Counted from the first letter of the stretch, positions 34,100 to 44,277 are shown. The stretch is 64,000 nucleotides of DNA from Rubrivivax sp. SCN 71-131 (GCA_001724995.1 MEFD01000019.1:62001-126000), one strand, 5' to 3'. Numbers and translations are program-made. The notes: generated from the sequence alone by a model not told the origin.

Positions 34100-35595
34100 C
34101 GGGTGGGTTCGAGTGCCGGGGCTTCTTCGTCGCCGCGCGCCGGCTCGGGCTCGCGCAGGCAGTGGTGGTCCATCACCAGCACGCGGTCGGCGACCTCGAT
34201 CGCCTCCTCGGGGTCGGAGGTGGCGATGAGGGTGGCGCCGTCGCTGCGCGCGCGGATGGCCGCGATCAGGTCCTCGCGCGCGCCCACGTCGACGCCCTGG
34301 AAGGGCTCGTCCAGCAGCAGCAGCGTGGCGGGCTCGGCCTCCCAGCGCCCGAGCACGACCTTCTGCTGGTTGCCGCCGGAAAGTGTCCACACCGAGGCCG
34401 TCGGCCCCGCGGTGCGGATCGACAGGCGCTCGATGGCGGACTGCGCCTTCGCGTTCTCGACCGCGCGGCGCACGAAGCCGCGGGGAAACCAGCGCGCCAG
34501 GTGCGGCAGCGCGATCGTTTCGGCCACGCTCTCGCCCGGCCAGTCGCGCGGCATGAGCGAGGAGCGATGGCGATCCTCGCCGGCCATGCAGACGCCCGCG
34601 GCCAGCGCCTGCCGCGGGCCTGCCGGCGCGTAGGGCCGGCCGTCCAGGCGCATCGTGCCCTCGGCCAGCGTGGTGCTGCCATAGAGGGCGCGCAGCAGGC
34701 GGCTCTTGCCGGCGCCGAGAACGCCGGTGATGGCCACGACCTCGCCGCGGTGGATGTCGAGGTCGAAGCGCGGGCTCGCCGGCAACAGGCGCGCGCCCTG
34801 CAGGTGCAGCAATGGCTGGCCGCGCGCGCGTCGCGCGCCGGGCCGCGCCGAAGTCAGCGCGCGGCCGATCATGGCCTCGATCGCCTGCGAGAAGTCCACC
34901 GGCCGCGTCAGGCTGGCCACCGCGCGCCCGCCGCGCAGTACCACGACGCGGTCGGCCAGCGCCTGCAGGTCGGCGGTGCGGTGCGAGATGTAGAGCACCG
35001 CGATGCCGCGGCGCTTCAGGTCGAGCAGGGTCGCATAGAGGCGCTGCGATTCGCTGCCCGAAAGGCTGGCCGTGGGCTCGTCGAGGATCAGCAGCTCGGC
35101 GCGATTGGCGAGCGCCCGCGCGATCGCCACCAGCTGGCGGTCGGCGGCCGCGAGTTCGGCGAAGTCGCGCGCCAGCGGCAACGCGAACCCGGCGTGATCC
35201 AGCATCGCCTGCGCTTGCGCGCGGATGCTGCGCCGCGAGACGAAAAAGGGCCGGCTGCGGTCGGCAAAGCGCTCGAGCAGCAGCGCGTCGGCCACCGTCA
35301 GCCCGGGGATGCCGACGAGGTCGCTCGACTGGTGCACGGTGACCACGCGTGCGGCACTCGCCTCGGCCGGCGTGCGCGGGGCAAAGGCCTTGCCCTTGAA
35401 CAGCATGCGGCCGGCGTCGGGCGTGAGCACGCCGGAGAGGATCTTCACGAAGGTCGACTTGCCCGCGCCGTTGGCGCCCATCAGCGCGACGATCTCGCCG
35501 GCCTCGATGTCCATCGAGAGGTCGACGAGGGCACGCGTCGAGCCGAACGAGCGGGCGAGGGCGGTGGCTTGCAGCAGCGGAAGAGGAGGGGGCAT
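34096..35595 (-). CDS. Ribose-type ABC importer ATPase with two nucleotide-binding domains (RbsA-like)
   Basis: The 499-residue protein carries two ABC domains. The first has Walker A GANGAGKST (residues 40-48) and the signature segment LAAADRQLVAIARAL. The second has a divergent P-loop GVLGAGKSRLL near residue 280 and the signature LSGGNQQKVVLGRW. This tandem form is normal for the RbsA/MglA class. The start at 35595 gives MPPPLPLLQATALARSFG. It heads the minus-strand operon with permease, binding protein and LVIVD genes, and is divergent from tadA. Confidence 0.92.
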   Translation of the reverse strand: MPPPLPLLQATALARSFGSTRALVDLSMDIEAGEIVALMGANGAGKSTFVKILSGVLTPDAGRMLFKGKAFAPRTPAEASAARVVTVHQSSDLVGIPGLTVADALLLERFADRSRPFFVSRRSIRAQAQAMLDHAGFALPLARDFAELAAADRQLVAIARALANRAELLILDEPTASLSGSESQRLYATLLDLKRRGIAVLYISHRTADLQALADRVVVLRGGRAVASLTRPVDFSQAIEAMIGRALTSARPGARRARGQPLLHLQGARLLPASPRFDLDIHRGEVVAITGVLGAGKSRLLRALYGSTTLAEGTMRLDGRPYAPAGPRQALAAGVCMAGEDRHRSSLMPRDWPGESVAETIALPHLARWFPRGFVRRAVENAKAQSAIERLSIRTAGPTASVWTLSGGNQQKVVLGRWEAEPATLLLLDEPFQGVDVGAREDLIAAIRARSDGATLIATSDPEEAIEVADRVLVMDHHCLREPEPARGDEEAPALEPTR

Positions 35596-35771
35596 GGGAC
35601 GCGGGCGGTGCCGGGGTCGGCCGCGGGGAGCCAATGCTAGGCCCGTTTTCGCGGGCTTCGGTCGCGAACCGGGCCTGCCATGGCGGCGGATCGAGCTCGC
35701 GGCGCGTGCGCCGGCGCCGCGTGCGCTTGGCGCGGGCACAATCCCCGCCTGCGGATGCGACGACCCACCGG

Positions 35772-36383
35772 ATGATCGAAGACCCTTTCGACGAGCGCGG
35801 CATGCGCCTGGCCCTGGACCAGGCCCACAACGCCTGGCTGGTGGGCGAGGTGCCGGTGGGCGCGGTGATCGTGCGCCGCGGCGACTCCGGCATGCAGGTC
35901 GTGGCCACCGGCTACAACCGGCCGATCACCACGCACGACCCGACCGCGCATGCCGAGATCGTCGCGCTGCGCCACGCCGCCACGCTGCTCGAGAACTACC
36001 GCCTGCCCGAGTGCGAGCTCTACGTGACGCTGGAGCCCTGCGCGATGTGCGCGATGGCGCTGATGCACGCACGCTTCAAGCGCGTGGTCTTCGCGGCGCC
36101 CGACCCCAAGACCGGCGCCGCGGGCTCCGTGGTCGACCTGTTCGCACAGGCGCAGCTCAATCACCACACCGTCGTGCGCGGCGGCGTGCTGGCGGAGGAA
36201 GCCGCAGCGCTGCTGCGCCGCTTCTTCGCCGAGCGCCGCGCCGAGCAGCGCGCACAGAAGCCGGGCGAGGCCGAGGCGGATGGCGATGCTGCGCGAACGC
36301 CGCCAGTCCCGCCGGTCGCGCCGGTCGCACCGATTCCGGCCGGCGAAGCCACCGAGTTGCACGATTTCCCTGACGATCGATGA
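35772..36383 (+). CDS. tadA: tRNA-specific adenosine deaminase TadA
   Basis: TadA deaminates A34 to inosine in tRNA-Arg(ACG). The zinc-dependent deaminase motif is present as THDPTAHAEIVALR (catalytic Glu in HAE) and LEPCAMCAMALMHARF. The product is 203 residues, about 35-40 longer than E. coli TadA owing to a Pro/Ala-rich C-terminal tail (PVPPVAPVAPIPAGEATE), probably disordered. The ATG at 35772 fits the family N terminus. Its stop overlaps the start of ldcA. Confidence 0.93.
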   Translation: MIEDPFDERGMRLALDQAHNAWLVGEVPVGAVIVRRGDSGMQVVATGYNRPITTHDPTAHAEIVALRHAATLLENYRLPECELYVTLEPCAMCAMALMHARFKRVVFAAPDPKTGAAGSVVDLFAQAQLNHHTVVRGGVLAEEAAALLRRFFAERRAEQRAQKPGEAEADGDAARTPPVPPVAPVAPIPAGEATELHDFPDDR

Positions 36384-37288
36384 ACACGCTGACGCTCTTC
36401 AGCCCCTCGGGCGTGGTGCCGCGTGCCGCCTCGCTTGCCCTGGCGGCGCGGCGCCTGCAGGCCCTGGGCTTCGCCGTACGCACGGACGAAGCGGCCCTGG
36501 CGCGGCGGCAGCGTTTCGCCGGCGACGACGCGACGCGGCTGCAGGCCTTGCACCGCGTGGCGCGGGAGGCGCCTGCCGTGGCCATGGCCACGCGCGGCGG
36601 CTACGGCCTGACGCCGCTGCTCGATACCATCGACTGGCCGCTGCTCGCCCGCGCTGCCGAGCGCGGCACGAACTGGGCCGGTCACAGCGACTTCACCGCG
36701 CTGCAGCTCGCGCTGTGGGCGCATACCGGTGCCGCCAGCTGGGCCGCGCCGATGGCGGTGACCGATTTCGGGCGCCCGCAGCGGGAGGGCGGCGTCGACG
36801 AGGTCACGGCCGACTGCTTCGCCGAGGCCATGTGCGGCGAGCTGGAGGCGGTGGGCTTTCGCACCGCGGCGGGCTTCGATGGCCTGCTGTTGAAGGGGCC
36901 GTTGTGGGGTGGCAACCTGAGCATGCTGTGCTCGCTGATCGGCACGCGCCACTTCCCGCGTCCGGCGCGGGTGCGCGGCGGCGTGCTCTTCATCGAGGAC
37001 GTCAACGAGCACCCGTACTGCGTCGAGCGCATGCTGCTGCAGCTTGCCCAGGGCGGCGTGCTGGCGAGCCAGCGCGCGCTGCTGGTCGGCGACCTCGGTG
37101 GCTGGACGCCCTCGCCACTGGACCGCGGCTATCGCGTGGCGAGCATGCTGCAGCGCGTGCGCGAGCACGTGCGCATCCCCATCCTCACGGGATTGCCCTT
37201 CGGCCACGTTCCGACGAAAGTGACCCTGCCCGTCGGCCGCCGCGTGACGCTTGCCGTGCAGGGGCGGGACGTACTGATCGGATGGTGA
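36380..37288 (+). CDS. ldcA: LD-carboxypeptidase (peptidase S66 family)
   Basis: The cytoplasmic serine peptidase removes the terminal D-Ala from the L-Lys/mDAP-D-Ala bond of murein tetrapeptides during cell-wall recycling. The 302-residue protein shows TRGGYGLTPLLD, the nucleophile motif GHSDFTAL with Ser103, FIEDVNEHPYCVERML and a C-terminal GLPFGHVPTKVTLPVG with the catalytic His. The ATG overlaps the tadA stop. A peptide ABC importer operon follows after 3 bp, which links import and recycling of murein peptides. Confidence 0.92.
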   Translation: MNTLTLFSPSGVVPRAASLALAARRLQALGFAVRTDEAALARRQRFAGDDATRLQALHRVAREAPAVAMATRGGYGLTPLLDTIDWPLLARAAERGTNWAGHSDFTALQLALWAHTGAASWAAPMAVTDFGRPQREGGVDEVTADCFAEAMCGELEAVGFRTAAGFDGLLLKGPLWGGNLSMLCSLIGTRHFPRPARVRGGVLFIEDVNEHPYCVERMLLQLAQGGVLASQRALLVGDLGGWTPSPLDRGYRVASMLQRVREHVRIPILTGLPFGHVPTKVTLPVGRRVTLAVQGRDVLIGW

Positions 37289-37291
37289 CGC

Positions 37292-39556
37292 ATGCGCGAT
37301 GAAGACAAGGCCGGCCGCCGTGTCGCGGTGCGCCGCGCCCTGGTGACCGCGAGCGTGTGCCTGGGGCTGGCCCTGGGCCTGCCGGGGTGCAACAACAACC
37401 CCTGGCCGGACGGTGCCGCGGCAGGCAACACCTTGTTCACCGCCGTCGTCGAGGCCTCGCCGCGCCACCTCGACCCGACCGCCTCGTACTGGAGCAACGA
37501 CACCCCGTACACCTACCAGATCTACGAGCCGCCCTATGGTTACCACTACCTGAAGCGGCCCTACGAGCTGGTGCCGAAGTCGGCTGCCGCGGTCGTCAAG
37601 CCGCGCTATCTCGACAAGGACGGCAAGCCGCTGCCCGACGACGCCCCCGGCGAGCAGGTGGCCCAGAGCGTCTACGACGTGCCGATCAAGCCCGGCATCC
37701 TGTTCCAGCCGCACCCGGCCTTCGCCCGGGACGAGCAGGGCAGCTACCGCTACCACGCGATGAAGCCGGGCGAACTCGGCACGCGGCGCTCGCCGCTTCA
37801 GTTCGAGCACCAGGGCACGCGCGAGCTGGTGGCCGAGGACTTCGTCTACGCGCTCAAGCGCCACGCCACCACGCGCATCACGACGCCGATCTTCTCCACC
37901 TTCGCACAGTACGTCGTCGGCCTGGCCGATTACGGCAAGCTCATCCGCGCCGAGGACGCCAGGCTGCGCGCGGGCGCGGACCCGGCCAGCCTGGACAAGC
38001 CCTTCCTCGACTTCCGCCGCTGGCCGCTGGAGGGCGCCAGCGCGCCGGACAAGCACCTGCTGCGCATCCGCATCAAGGGCAAGTACCCGCAGTGGAGCTA
38101 CTGGATGCAGATGACCTTCCTCTCGCCGGTGCCCTGGGAGGCCGATGCCTTCTACGCCCAGCCGGGCATGGCCGCGGCGGGGCTGTCGCTGGACCGCTGG
38201 CCGGTGGGAACGGGCGCCTACATGATGGCCGAGTTCCAGCAGGACCGGCGGCACGTGCTCGTGCGCAACCCGAACTACCGCGGCGAACCCTATCCCTGCG
38301 AGGGCGCGCCCGGCGATCGCGAGGCCGGGCTGCTCGCCGACTGCGGCAAGACCATGCCCTTCATCGACCGCATGGTGTTCAGCATCGAGCGCGAGGGCGT
38401 GCCGCGGCAGAACAAGTTCCGCCAGGGCTACTACGACGTCGAGGTCTTCGAGCGCACCGACACCGGCATGCCCTACCTCGTGGGCATGCAGGACAGCGAG
38501 GACGTGAAGCGCGAGTACACCGAGAAGGGCTTTCGCCTGAGCCGCGGCACCGACGTCGGCAGCTACTTCATCGGCTTCAACATGCTGGACCCGGTGATCG
38601 GCGCCAGCAGCGATGCGCAGCAGCACGCACGCAACCGCAAGCTGCGCCAGGCGATCTCGATCGCCATCGACTGGGACGAGTTCTCGCGCATCTTCCCCAA
38701 GGAAGGCGGGCAGACCGCGATGAGCCCATTGCCGCCGGGGATCTTCGGCTCACGCGAGGGCACGCGCGAGGGCGTGAACCCCGTCACCCACGTCTGGAAG
38801 GATGGGCGCGCCGAGCGCCGGCCGATCGAGGAGGCGCGGAAGCTCATGGTCGAGGCCGGCTACCCCGGCGGGCGCGACGCGAAGTCCGGCCAGCCGCTGG
38901 TCATCAACTACGACTACTACTCGGCGCCGACGCCCGGCAACCGGCCCAAGCTCGACTGGATGGTGCGCCAGTTCGCCAAGCTCGGCATCCAGCTCGAGAT
39001 CCGCGCCACCGACAACAACCAGTTCCAGGACAAGGTGCGCAAGGGCAGCTACCAGGTCTTCTGGCTCGGCTGGCTGGCCGACTACCCCGACGCCGAGAAC
39101 TTCCTCTTCCTGCTGCAAAGCATGGCCGGCAAGACCAAGTACGACGGCGAGAACACGGCCAACTACGAGAACCCCGAGTTCGATCGCCTGTTCGAGCGCA
39201 TGAAGCTCTACGACGACGGCCCCGAGAAGCAGGCGCTCGTCGACCAACTGGTGCAGATCGCGCGCGAGGATGCGCCCTGGAGCTTCGGCTTCTTCCCCTG
39301 GAGCTCGGGGGCCGCGCAGCGCTGGGTCTACAACTACCACCCGGTGATCATGATCCGCGACCAGGGCCGCTACCTGCGGCTGGACGCGGCCGACCGCGCT
39401 GCCGCGCTGGCCGCCTGGAACCGCCCGGTGTGGTGGCCGCTGGCGCTGATCGCCGCGCTCGTGCTGCTGCTGCTTGCCTTGGCGCGGCGCACGCTGCGCC
39501 TGCGCGAGCGCACGACCGGACGCGGCGAGGTGCTGGCGCAGGAGGCGGCACGATGA
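37292..39556 (+). CDS. Peptide ABC importer substrate-binding lipoprotein with C-terminal membrane helix
   Basis: The 754-residue protein is of the SBP_bac_5 (peptide/oligopeptide-binding) family. It has an N-terminal hydrophobic stretch with a lipobox-like LPGC (Cys about residue 33), family segments such as LKRPYELVPKSAA, and the RKLRQAISIAIDWDEF block. It is longer than DppA or OppA (about 540) and YejA (about 600). Near the C terminus a hydrophobic helix (WWPLALIAALVLLLLALA) and a basic tail follow, so the protein may be anchored at both ends. It overlaps the first permease gene (ATGA). Confidence 0.88.
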   Translation: MRDEDKAGRRVAVRRALVTASVCLGLALGLPGCNNNPWPDGAAAGNTLFTAVVEASPRHLDPTASYWSNDTPYTYQIYEPPYGYHYLKRPYELVPKSAAAVVKPRYLDKDGKPLPDDAPGEQVAQSVYDVPIKPGILFQPHPAFARDEQGSYRYHAMKPGELGTRRSPLQFEHQGTRELVAEDFVYALKRHATTRITTPIFSTFAQYVVGLADYGKLIRAEDARLRAGADPASLDKPFLDFRRWPLEGASAPDKHLLRIRIKGKYPQWSYWMQMTFLSPVPWEADAFYAQPGMAAAGLSLDRWPVGTGAYMMAEFQQDRRHVLVRNPNYRGEPYPCEGAPGDREAGLLADCGKTMPFIDRMVFSIEREGVPRQNKFRQGYYDVEVFERTDTGMPYLVGMQDSEDVKREYTEKGFRLSRGTDVGSYFIGFNMLDPVIGASSDAQQHARNRKLRQAISIAIDWDEFSRIFPKEGGQTAMSPLPPGIFGSREGTREGVNPVTHVWKDGRAERRPIEEARKLMVEAGYPGGRDAKSGQPLVINYDYYSAPTPGNRPKLDWMVRQFAKLGIQLEIRATDNNQFQDKVRKGSYQVFWLGWLADYPDAENFLFLLQSMAGKTKYDGENTANYENPEFDRLFERMKLYDDGPEKQALVDQLVQIAREDAPWSFGFFPWSSGAAQRWVYNYHPVIMIRDQGRYLRLDAADRAAALAAWNRPVWWPLALIAALVLLLLALARRTLRLRERTTGRGEVLAQEAAR

Positions 39557-40539
39557 TCGGCTACCTGCTGCGGCGCGCCTTCTACGGCGTGCTGGTGCTG
39601 CTGGGCGTGAACCTGGCCACGTTCTTCCTCTTCTTCACCGTCAACACGCCCGACGACATGGCGCGGCTGAACCTGGGTGGCAAGCGCGTCACCCAGCAGG
39701 CGATCGAGAAGTGGAAGGTCGAGCGCGGCTACGACAAGCCGCTGTACTTCAACGCGCAGGCGCAAGGGCCCGAAAAACTCACCGAGACGATCTTCTGGGA
39801 GCGCTCGGTCTCGCTCTTCGCGCTGCGCTTCGGCCGTGCCGACGGCGAATCGGCCGGTGACATCGGCCACGAGGTCACGCAGCGCATGTGGGTGAGCCTG
39901 CAGATGGCGCTGCCGCTGTTCATCCTGCAGGTGCTGGCCAGCACCGCGTTCGCGCTGCTGCTGGTGATGTTCCGCAACTCGCGGCTCGATTTCTGGGGCG
40001 TCGTCACCTGCGTGCTGATGCTCTCGATCTCGAGCCTGTTCTACATCATCGTCGGCCAGTTCCTGTTCTCGCGCGTGCTCAGGCTGGCGCCGATCTCGGG
40101 TTACGCGCCGGGGCTGGACGCGATCAAGTTTCTCGCGCTGCCCATCCTGCTCTCGCTGCTCTCGCGCGTGGGCGGCGAGGCGCGCCTCTACCGCGCCATG
40201 TTCCTCGAGGAGACGGCCAAGGACTACGTGCGTACCGCGCGCGCCAAAGGCCTGTCGGAGCAGGTCGTGCTCTGGCGCCACGTGCTGCGCAACGCGCTGA
40301 TTCCCATCATCACCAGTGCGGGCGGCTACCTGCCCTACGTCTTCCTCGGCAGCCTGGTCTTCGAGAGCTTCTTCGGCCTGCCGGGGCTTGGCGCCTACGT
40401 CATCGAGGCCATCGGCAAGCAGGACTTCGCGATCGTTCGCACGATGGTCTTCATCGGCTCGCTGCTCTACATCGCGACCTACGTGCTCATCGACGTGGCC
40501 TACACCTGGGCCGACCCGCGCGTGCGGCTGGAGGGCTGA
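39553..40539 (+). CDS. Peptide ABC importer permease (DppB/YejB-like)
   Basis: The 328-residue inner-membrane protein has about six helices and the binding-protein-dependent permease signature (EETAKDYVRTARAKGLSEQ) with its EAA-type loop contacting the ATPase. The N terminus MIGYLLRRAFYGVLVLLGVN is typical of DppB-type subunits. An extended periplasmic loop after the first helix (about residues 30-105) matches YejB-like proteins. It starts within the stop codon of the binding-protein gene and is followed after 6 bp by the second permease. Confidence 0.9.
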   Translation: MIGYLLRRAFYGVLVLLGVNLATFFLFFTVNTPDDMARLNLGGKRVTQQAIEKWKVERGYDKPLYFNAQAQGPEKLTETIFWERSVSLFALRFGRADGESAGDIGHEVTQRMWVSLQMALPLFILQVLASTAFALLLVMFRNSRLDFWGVVTCVLMLSISSLFYIIVGQFLFSRVLRLAPISGYAPGLDAIKFLALPILLSLLSRVGGEARLYRAMFLEETAKDYVRTARAKGLSEQVVLWRHVLRNALIPIITSAGGYLPYVFLGSLVFESFFGLPGLGAYVIEAIGKQDFAIVRTMVFIGSLLYIATYVLIDVAYTWADPRVRLEG

Positions 40540-40545
40540 AGCACC

Positions 40546-42000
40546 ATGCCCAAGTTCGTCCTGCTCTGGACCGACGGCGCGATCTGGCTGCTCGCCGTCG
40601 CGCTGCTGGCCTACGTCGTCTTCGCCTGGCGGCGCCCGAACCTGCGCGCGAACTGGCGCAAGGTCTTCATGGACGCGCCTTCGCTGTCCTCCAGCATCGT
40701 GCTGCTGCTGTGCCTGGGCGTGACGCTGCTGGACAGCGTGCACTACCGCCCGCTGCTGCCGGCCACACCCGGCGCGACCGCCGTCGCCTACGACGCGCGC
40801 ACGCGCTCGCTGCTCGATGCCTGGCTGGACGACCTCGTGCAGGCGCGCGAGGCGACCTACTCCAAGCCGCTGGCCACGGTCAGCTTCACGCGCGAGTCGC
40901 TCGTCGTCGACGGGCGCGTCGAGCGCGTGGCGCCGCGCCTGAAGTACGGCGGCGCGCACCTGAAGGACCCGGCCACGCAGTGGCTGCCGGACGTGCTGGG
41001 CCGCGCGGCGCTTGGGCTCGTCGCCGGGCTGGCCGCCGCGCTGCTGGCCTCGGCGGCGCTGGTCGCGCTGCTGGCCGCGCTGCGGCGGCAGGGCCTGGCC
41101 GCATGCGCGCGCGAGATCCTGCAGCGCCGCAGCGCCGTGCCCTGGCACGTGGCGATCGCCACCTTGCTGGTGCTGGGCGCGCTCATCGGCGCCGTCGCGG
41201 CGCTCTCCGGCCCCTACCACGTGATGGGCACCGACACCACGGGCAACGACGTGCTCTACCAGTCGCTGAAGAGCATCCGCACGGCCTTCGTCATCGGCAC
41301 GCTGGCGACCATCGCCACGCTGCCGCTGGCGGTGGTGCTGGGCATCGTCGCGGGCTACCTCAAGGGCTGGGTCGACGAGCTCATCCAGTACGTCTACACC
41401 GTGCTGTCGTCGATCCCGAACATCCTGCTGATCGCCGCCTGCGTGTTGATGGTGCAGGTCTTCCTGGACAAGCACCCCGAGCTGTTCGAGACCGGCGCCG
41501 AGCGCGCCGACCTCAAGCTCTTCCTGCTCTGCGCCGTGCTCGGGCTCACCGGCTGGGCCGGCCTGTGCCGGCTGCTGCGCGGCGAGACGCTCAAGCTGCG
41601 CGAGCTCGACTACGTGCAGGCGGCGCAGGCCTTCGGCGTCAGCCGCACGCGCATCATGGTGCGGCACATCTTCCCGAACGTCGCGCACCTGATGCTCATC
41701 GTCACCGTGCTCGAGTTCTCGGCGCTGATCCTCTACGAGGCGGTGCTCAGCTACGTCGGCGTCGGCGTCGACCCCTCGATGAACAGCTTCGGCGGCATGA
41801 TCAACCTCGCGCGCAGCGAGATGAGCCGCGACCCCGTCGTCTGGTGGTCCTTCGCCTCGGCCTTCGTCTTCATGGTCACGCTGGTGCTCGCCGCCAACCT
41901 CTTCGCCGACGGCGTGCGCGACGCCTTCGACCCGCGGGCACGGAGCTTCAGGGCGAGGGTGGCGCGCAGTGCCAAGCGTGCGATCGGAGGCCGCGCATGA
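40546..42000 (+). CDS. Peptide ABC importer permease (DppC/YejE-like) with extended N terminus
   Basis: The 484-residue protein is longer than standard DppC proteins (about 300) because of two extra N-terminal helices and a periplasmic segment (about residues 60-150) before the core. The core shows GTDTTGNDVLYQSLKSIRTA, the AAQAFGVSRTRIMVRHIFPN loop that docks on the ATPase, and LSYVGVGVDPSMNSFG. YejE proteins have a comparable insertion. It overlaps the ATPase gene by ATGA. Confidence 0.9.
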   Translation: MPKFVLLWTDGAIWLLAVALLAYVVFAWRRPNLRANWRKVFMDAPSLSSSIVLLLCLGVTLLDSVHYRPLLPATPGATAVAYDARTRSLLDAWLDDLVQAREATYSKPLATVSFTRESLVVDGRVERVAPRLKYGGAHLKDPATQWLPDVLGRAALGLVAGLAAALLASAALVALLAALRRQGLAACAREILQRRSAVPWHVAIATLLVLGALIGAVAALSGPYHVMGTDTTGNDVLYQSLKSIRTAFVIGTLATIATLPLAVVLGIVAGYLKGWVDELIQYVYTVLSSIPNILLIAACVLMVQVFLDKHPELFETGAERADLKLFLLCAVLGLTGWAGLCRLLRGETLKLRELDYVQAAQAFGVSRTRIMVRHIFPNVAHLMLIVTVLEFSALILYEAVLSYVGVGVDPSMNSFGGMINLARSEMSRDPVVWWSFASAFVFMVTLVLAANLFADGVRDAFDPRARSFRARVARSAKRAIGGRA

Positions 42001-43883
42001 TCACCATCGACGACCTCCGCGTCGAGCTCGACACCGACACCGCCATCGTGCGCGCGCTCGACGCGCTGCGCCTGTCGATCGAGCGCGGCGAGACTTTCGC
42101 GCTCGTCGGCGAGAGCGGCTGCGGCAAGAGCATGACGGCGCTGGCGCTGATGCGCCTGCTGCCCGAGAACGGCCGCGTCACCGACGGCCGCGTGCTGCTC
42201 GGCGAGCAGGACCTGCTGGACCTGCCCGAGTCGCGCATGCGCGGCGTGCGCGGCGGGCGCATCGGCATGATCTTCCAGGAGCCCTCGACCAGCCTGAACC
42301 CCGTGATGCGCGTGGGCGATCAGATCGTCGAGGCGATCGAGGCACACACCGCGCTGCGCGGCGCGGCCGCACGTGCCAAGGCCGTCGAGTGGCTGGGCCG
42401 CGTCGGCATCCCCGAGTCCGAGCGCCGCATCGACGACTACCCTTTTCGCATGAGCGGCGGGCAGAAGCAGCGCGTGATGATCGCCATCGCGCTGGCCGCC
42501 GAGCCCGACTTCCTCGTCGCCGACGAGCCGACGACGGCGCTGGACGTGAGCATCCAGGCGCAGATCCTCGAACTGCTGAAGGACCTGCAGCGCCAGCAGC
42601 GCATGGGCCTGCTGCTGATCACGCACGACCTGGCGGTGGTCTCGGGCATGGCGCACCGGGTTGCACTGATGTACGCGGGGCAGATCGTCGAGGTCGCGCC
42701 GGCCGCGGCCTTCTTCTCGGCGCCGCGCCATCCGTACGCCGCCGCGCTGCTGCGCGCGCTGCCGGGAGCGGGGCGGCGCGCGCAGGCGCTCGAAGCCATC
42801 CCGGGCACGGTGCCCGCGCTGACGCAGGACTTCGCCGGCTGCCGCTTCGCGCCGCGCTGCGCGCAGGTGATGCCGCATTGCGCGAGCACCATCCCCGAGC
42901 TGCTTGGCGTCGGCCCCGGGCACGAGGTCCGCTGCCTGCTCTACGCACCCGATGCGCCGCGGCCGGCCGCGGTCACGGTGGAGGACACCAAGCCCGAAGC
43001 CGGAACAGCCGCCGCAGCAGCCGCACCCGCCGCGCGGTCCGAGGCGGCGGCGAATCGAACCGAGGCGCCACTCCTGCAGGTGCAGGACCTCTGGGTGCGC
43101 TTCCCGATCCGCGGCACCGGCCTGCTGCAGCGCAGCGCGGGGACCTTCGATGCCGTCAAGGGCGTGTCCTTCGACATCGCCAAGGGGCAGACGCTTGCGC
43201 TCGTCGGCGAGTCGGGCTGCGGCAAGACGACGACCGGCAAGGCCATCGTGCAACTGCTGCGCCGCGTGGCGCGGATCGAGGGCAGGGCGCTGCTGGCCGG
43301 GCAGGACCTCTTCGGCCTCGTCGGCCCGGCGCTGCACGCCGCGCGCGCGCGCATCCAGATCATCTTCCAGGACCCGTTCGCCTCGCTGAACCCGCGCATG
43401 CGCGTGCAGGTGGTGCTCGAAGAGGGCCTGGCGGCGCTGCAGCCCGAGCTCGGGGCGGACGAGCGGCGCACGCGCATCAAGGCGCTGGTCGAGCGCGTGG
43501 GCTTGCGCAGCGACGCGCTGGAGCGCTTCCCGCACGAGTTCTCCGGCGGCCAGCGCCAGCGCATCGCGATCGCGCGGGCGCTTGCGGTGCAGCCGCAGCT
43601 CATCGTCTGCGACGAGCCGACCTCGGCCCTCGATGTCTCGGTGCAGGCGCAGATCCTCAACCTGCTGCGCGAACTGCAGCGCGAGCTGGGCGTGTCCTAC
43701 CTCTTCATCACCCACAACATCGGCGTCGTCGAATACATCGCCGACCGTGTGGCGGTGATGCGCGCCGGCCTCATCGAAGAGCAGGGCGAGGTCGATCGGG
43801 TGCTTGGCGCCCCGGCCACCGACTACACCCGCAGCCTGCTGGCGGCGGTGCCGCGGCTTCGAGGCGCGGCGGCGCCTGCCTGA
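41997..43883 (+). CDS. Fused two-domain peptide ABC importer ATPase (YejF/GsiA-like)
   Basis: The 628-residue protein joins DppD- and DppF-like ATPases. NBD1 has Walker A GESGCGKS (38-45), signature [15 protein letters not shown] and the oligopeptide-type tail with a Cys-rich segment ([17 protein letters not shown]) that may bind an Fe-S cluster or metal as in related OppD/DppD proteins. An Ala/Pro linker (about 325-345) leads to NBD2 with GESGCGKTT (about 404-412) and [15 protein letters not shown]. It completes an importer of five parts with ldcA upstream. Confidence 0.93.
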   Translation: MITIDDLRVELDTDTAIVRALDALRLSIERGETFALVGESGCGKSMTALALMRLLPENGRVTDGRVLLGEQDLLDLPESRMRGVRGGRIGMIFQEPSTSLNPVMRVGDQIVEAIEAHTALRGAAARAKAVEWLGRVGIPESERRIDDYPFRMSGGQKQRVMIAIALAAEPDFLVADEPTTALDVSIQAQILELLKDLQRQQRMGLLLITHDLAVVSGMAHRVALMYAGQIVEVAPAAAFFSAPRHPYAAALLRALPGAGRRAQALEAIPGTVPALTQDFAGCRFAPRCAQVMPHCASTIPELLGVGPGHEVRCLLYAPDAPRPAAVTVEDTKPEAGTAAAAAAPAARSEAAANRTEAPLLQVQDLWVRFPIRGTGLLQRSAGTFDAVKGVSFDIAKGQTLALVGESGCGKTTTGKAIVQLLRRVARIEGRALLAGQDLFGLVGPALHAARARIQIIFQDPFASLNPRMRVQVVLEEGLAALQPELGADERRTRIKALVERVGLRSDALERFPHEFSGGQRQRIAIARALAVQPQLIVCDEPTSALDVSVQAQILNLLRELQRELGVSYLFITHNIGVVEYIADRVAVMRAGLIEEQGEVDRVLGAPATDYTRSLLAAVPRLRGAAAPA

Positions 43884-44277
43884 GCCAGTACGGCGCTGGC
43901 ATAGGAGCATCTCGCCGCGGCGCTCTTGCCTGCGCCCGCGCGCCCGCGTTCCGAGGATGCATCGGGGTGTTGCAAATTGCCAACCCCAGCCCCTCGGTCA
44001 GGTGGGTGCCGTCTTCTCTCGGGTCTTCATGTGAAATAGTGCAAAGTCTGCGTAAACTATTGAATGCAAAGAAATATTTCTGAACTGTCCAATCCGAGGT
44101 GACGTGTGCCCACGGCCGGCTCTGGCGTGACATAGGTTTCCCCCTGTCGGCCCGCAGGGACGCTGCCCCGAGAATCGGACTGCGAGTTTCGGGCCGCAGG
44201 CCTCGGCAGGACGCCCGCCGCGCAGGCGATCCCTGGAACCGGGTGGCCTTGTTCAATCAATGTGAGGAGCAGACTCA
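43884..44277. other. Intergenic region upstream of the TonB-dependent receptor
   Basis: The 394-bp spacer has no convincing gene. Bases 44030-44090 are AT-rich against a GC-rich background and contain a 12-bp perfect palindrome AGAAATATTTCT (44070-44081) and TAAACT (44053-44058) as a possible -10. They are the likely promoter and leader of the receptor gene. No Fur-box-like sequence was recognised. The ribosome-binding site GAGGAG lies at about 44265-44270. Confidence 0.45.
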
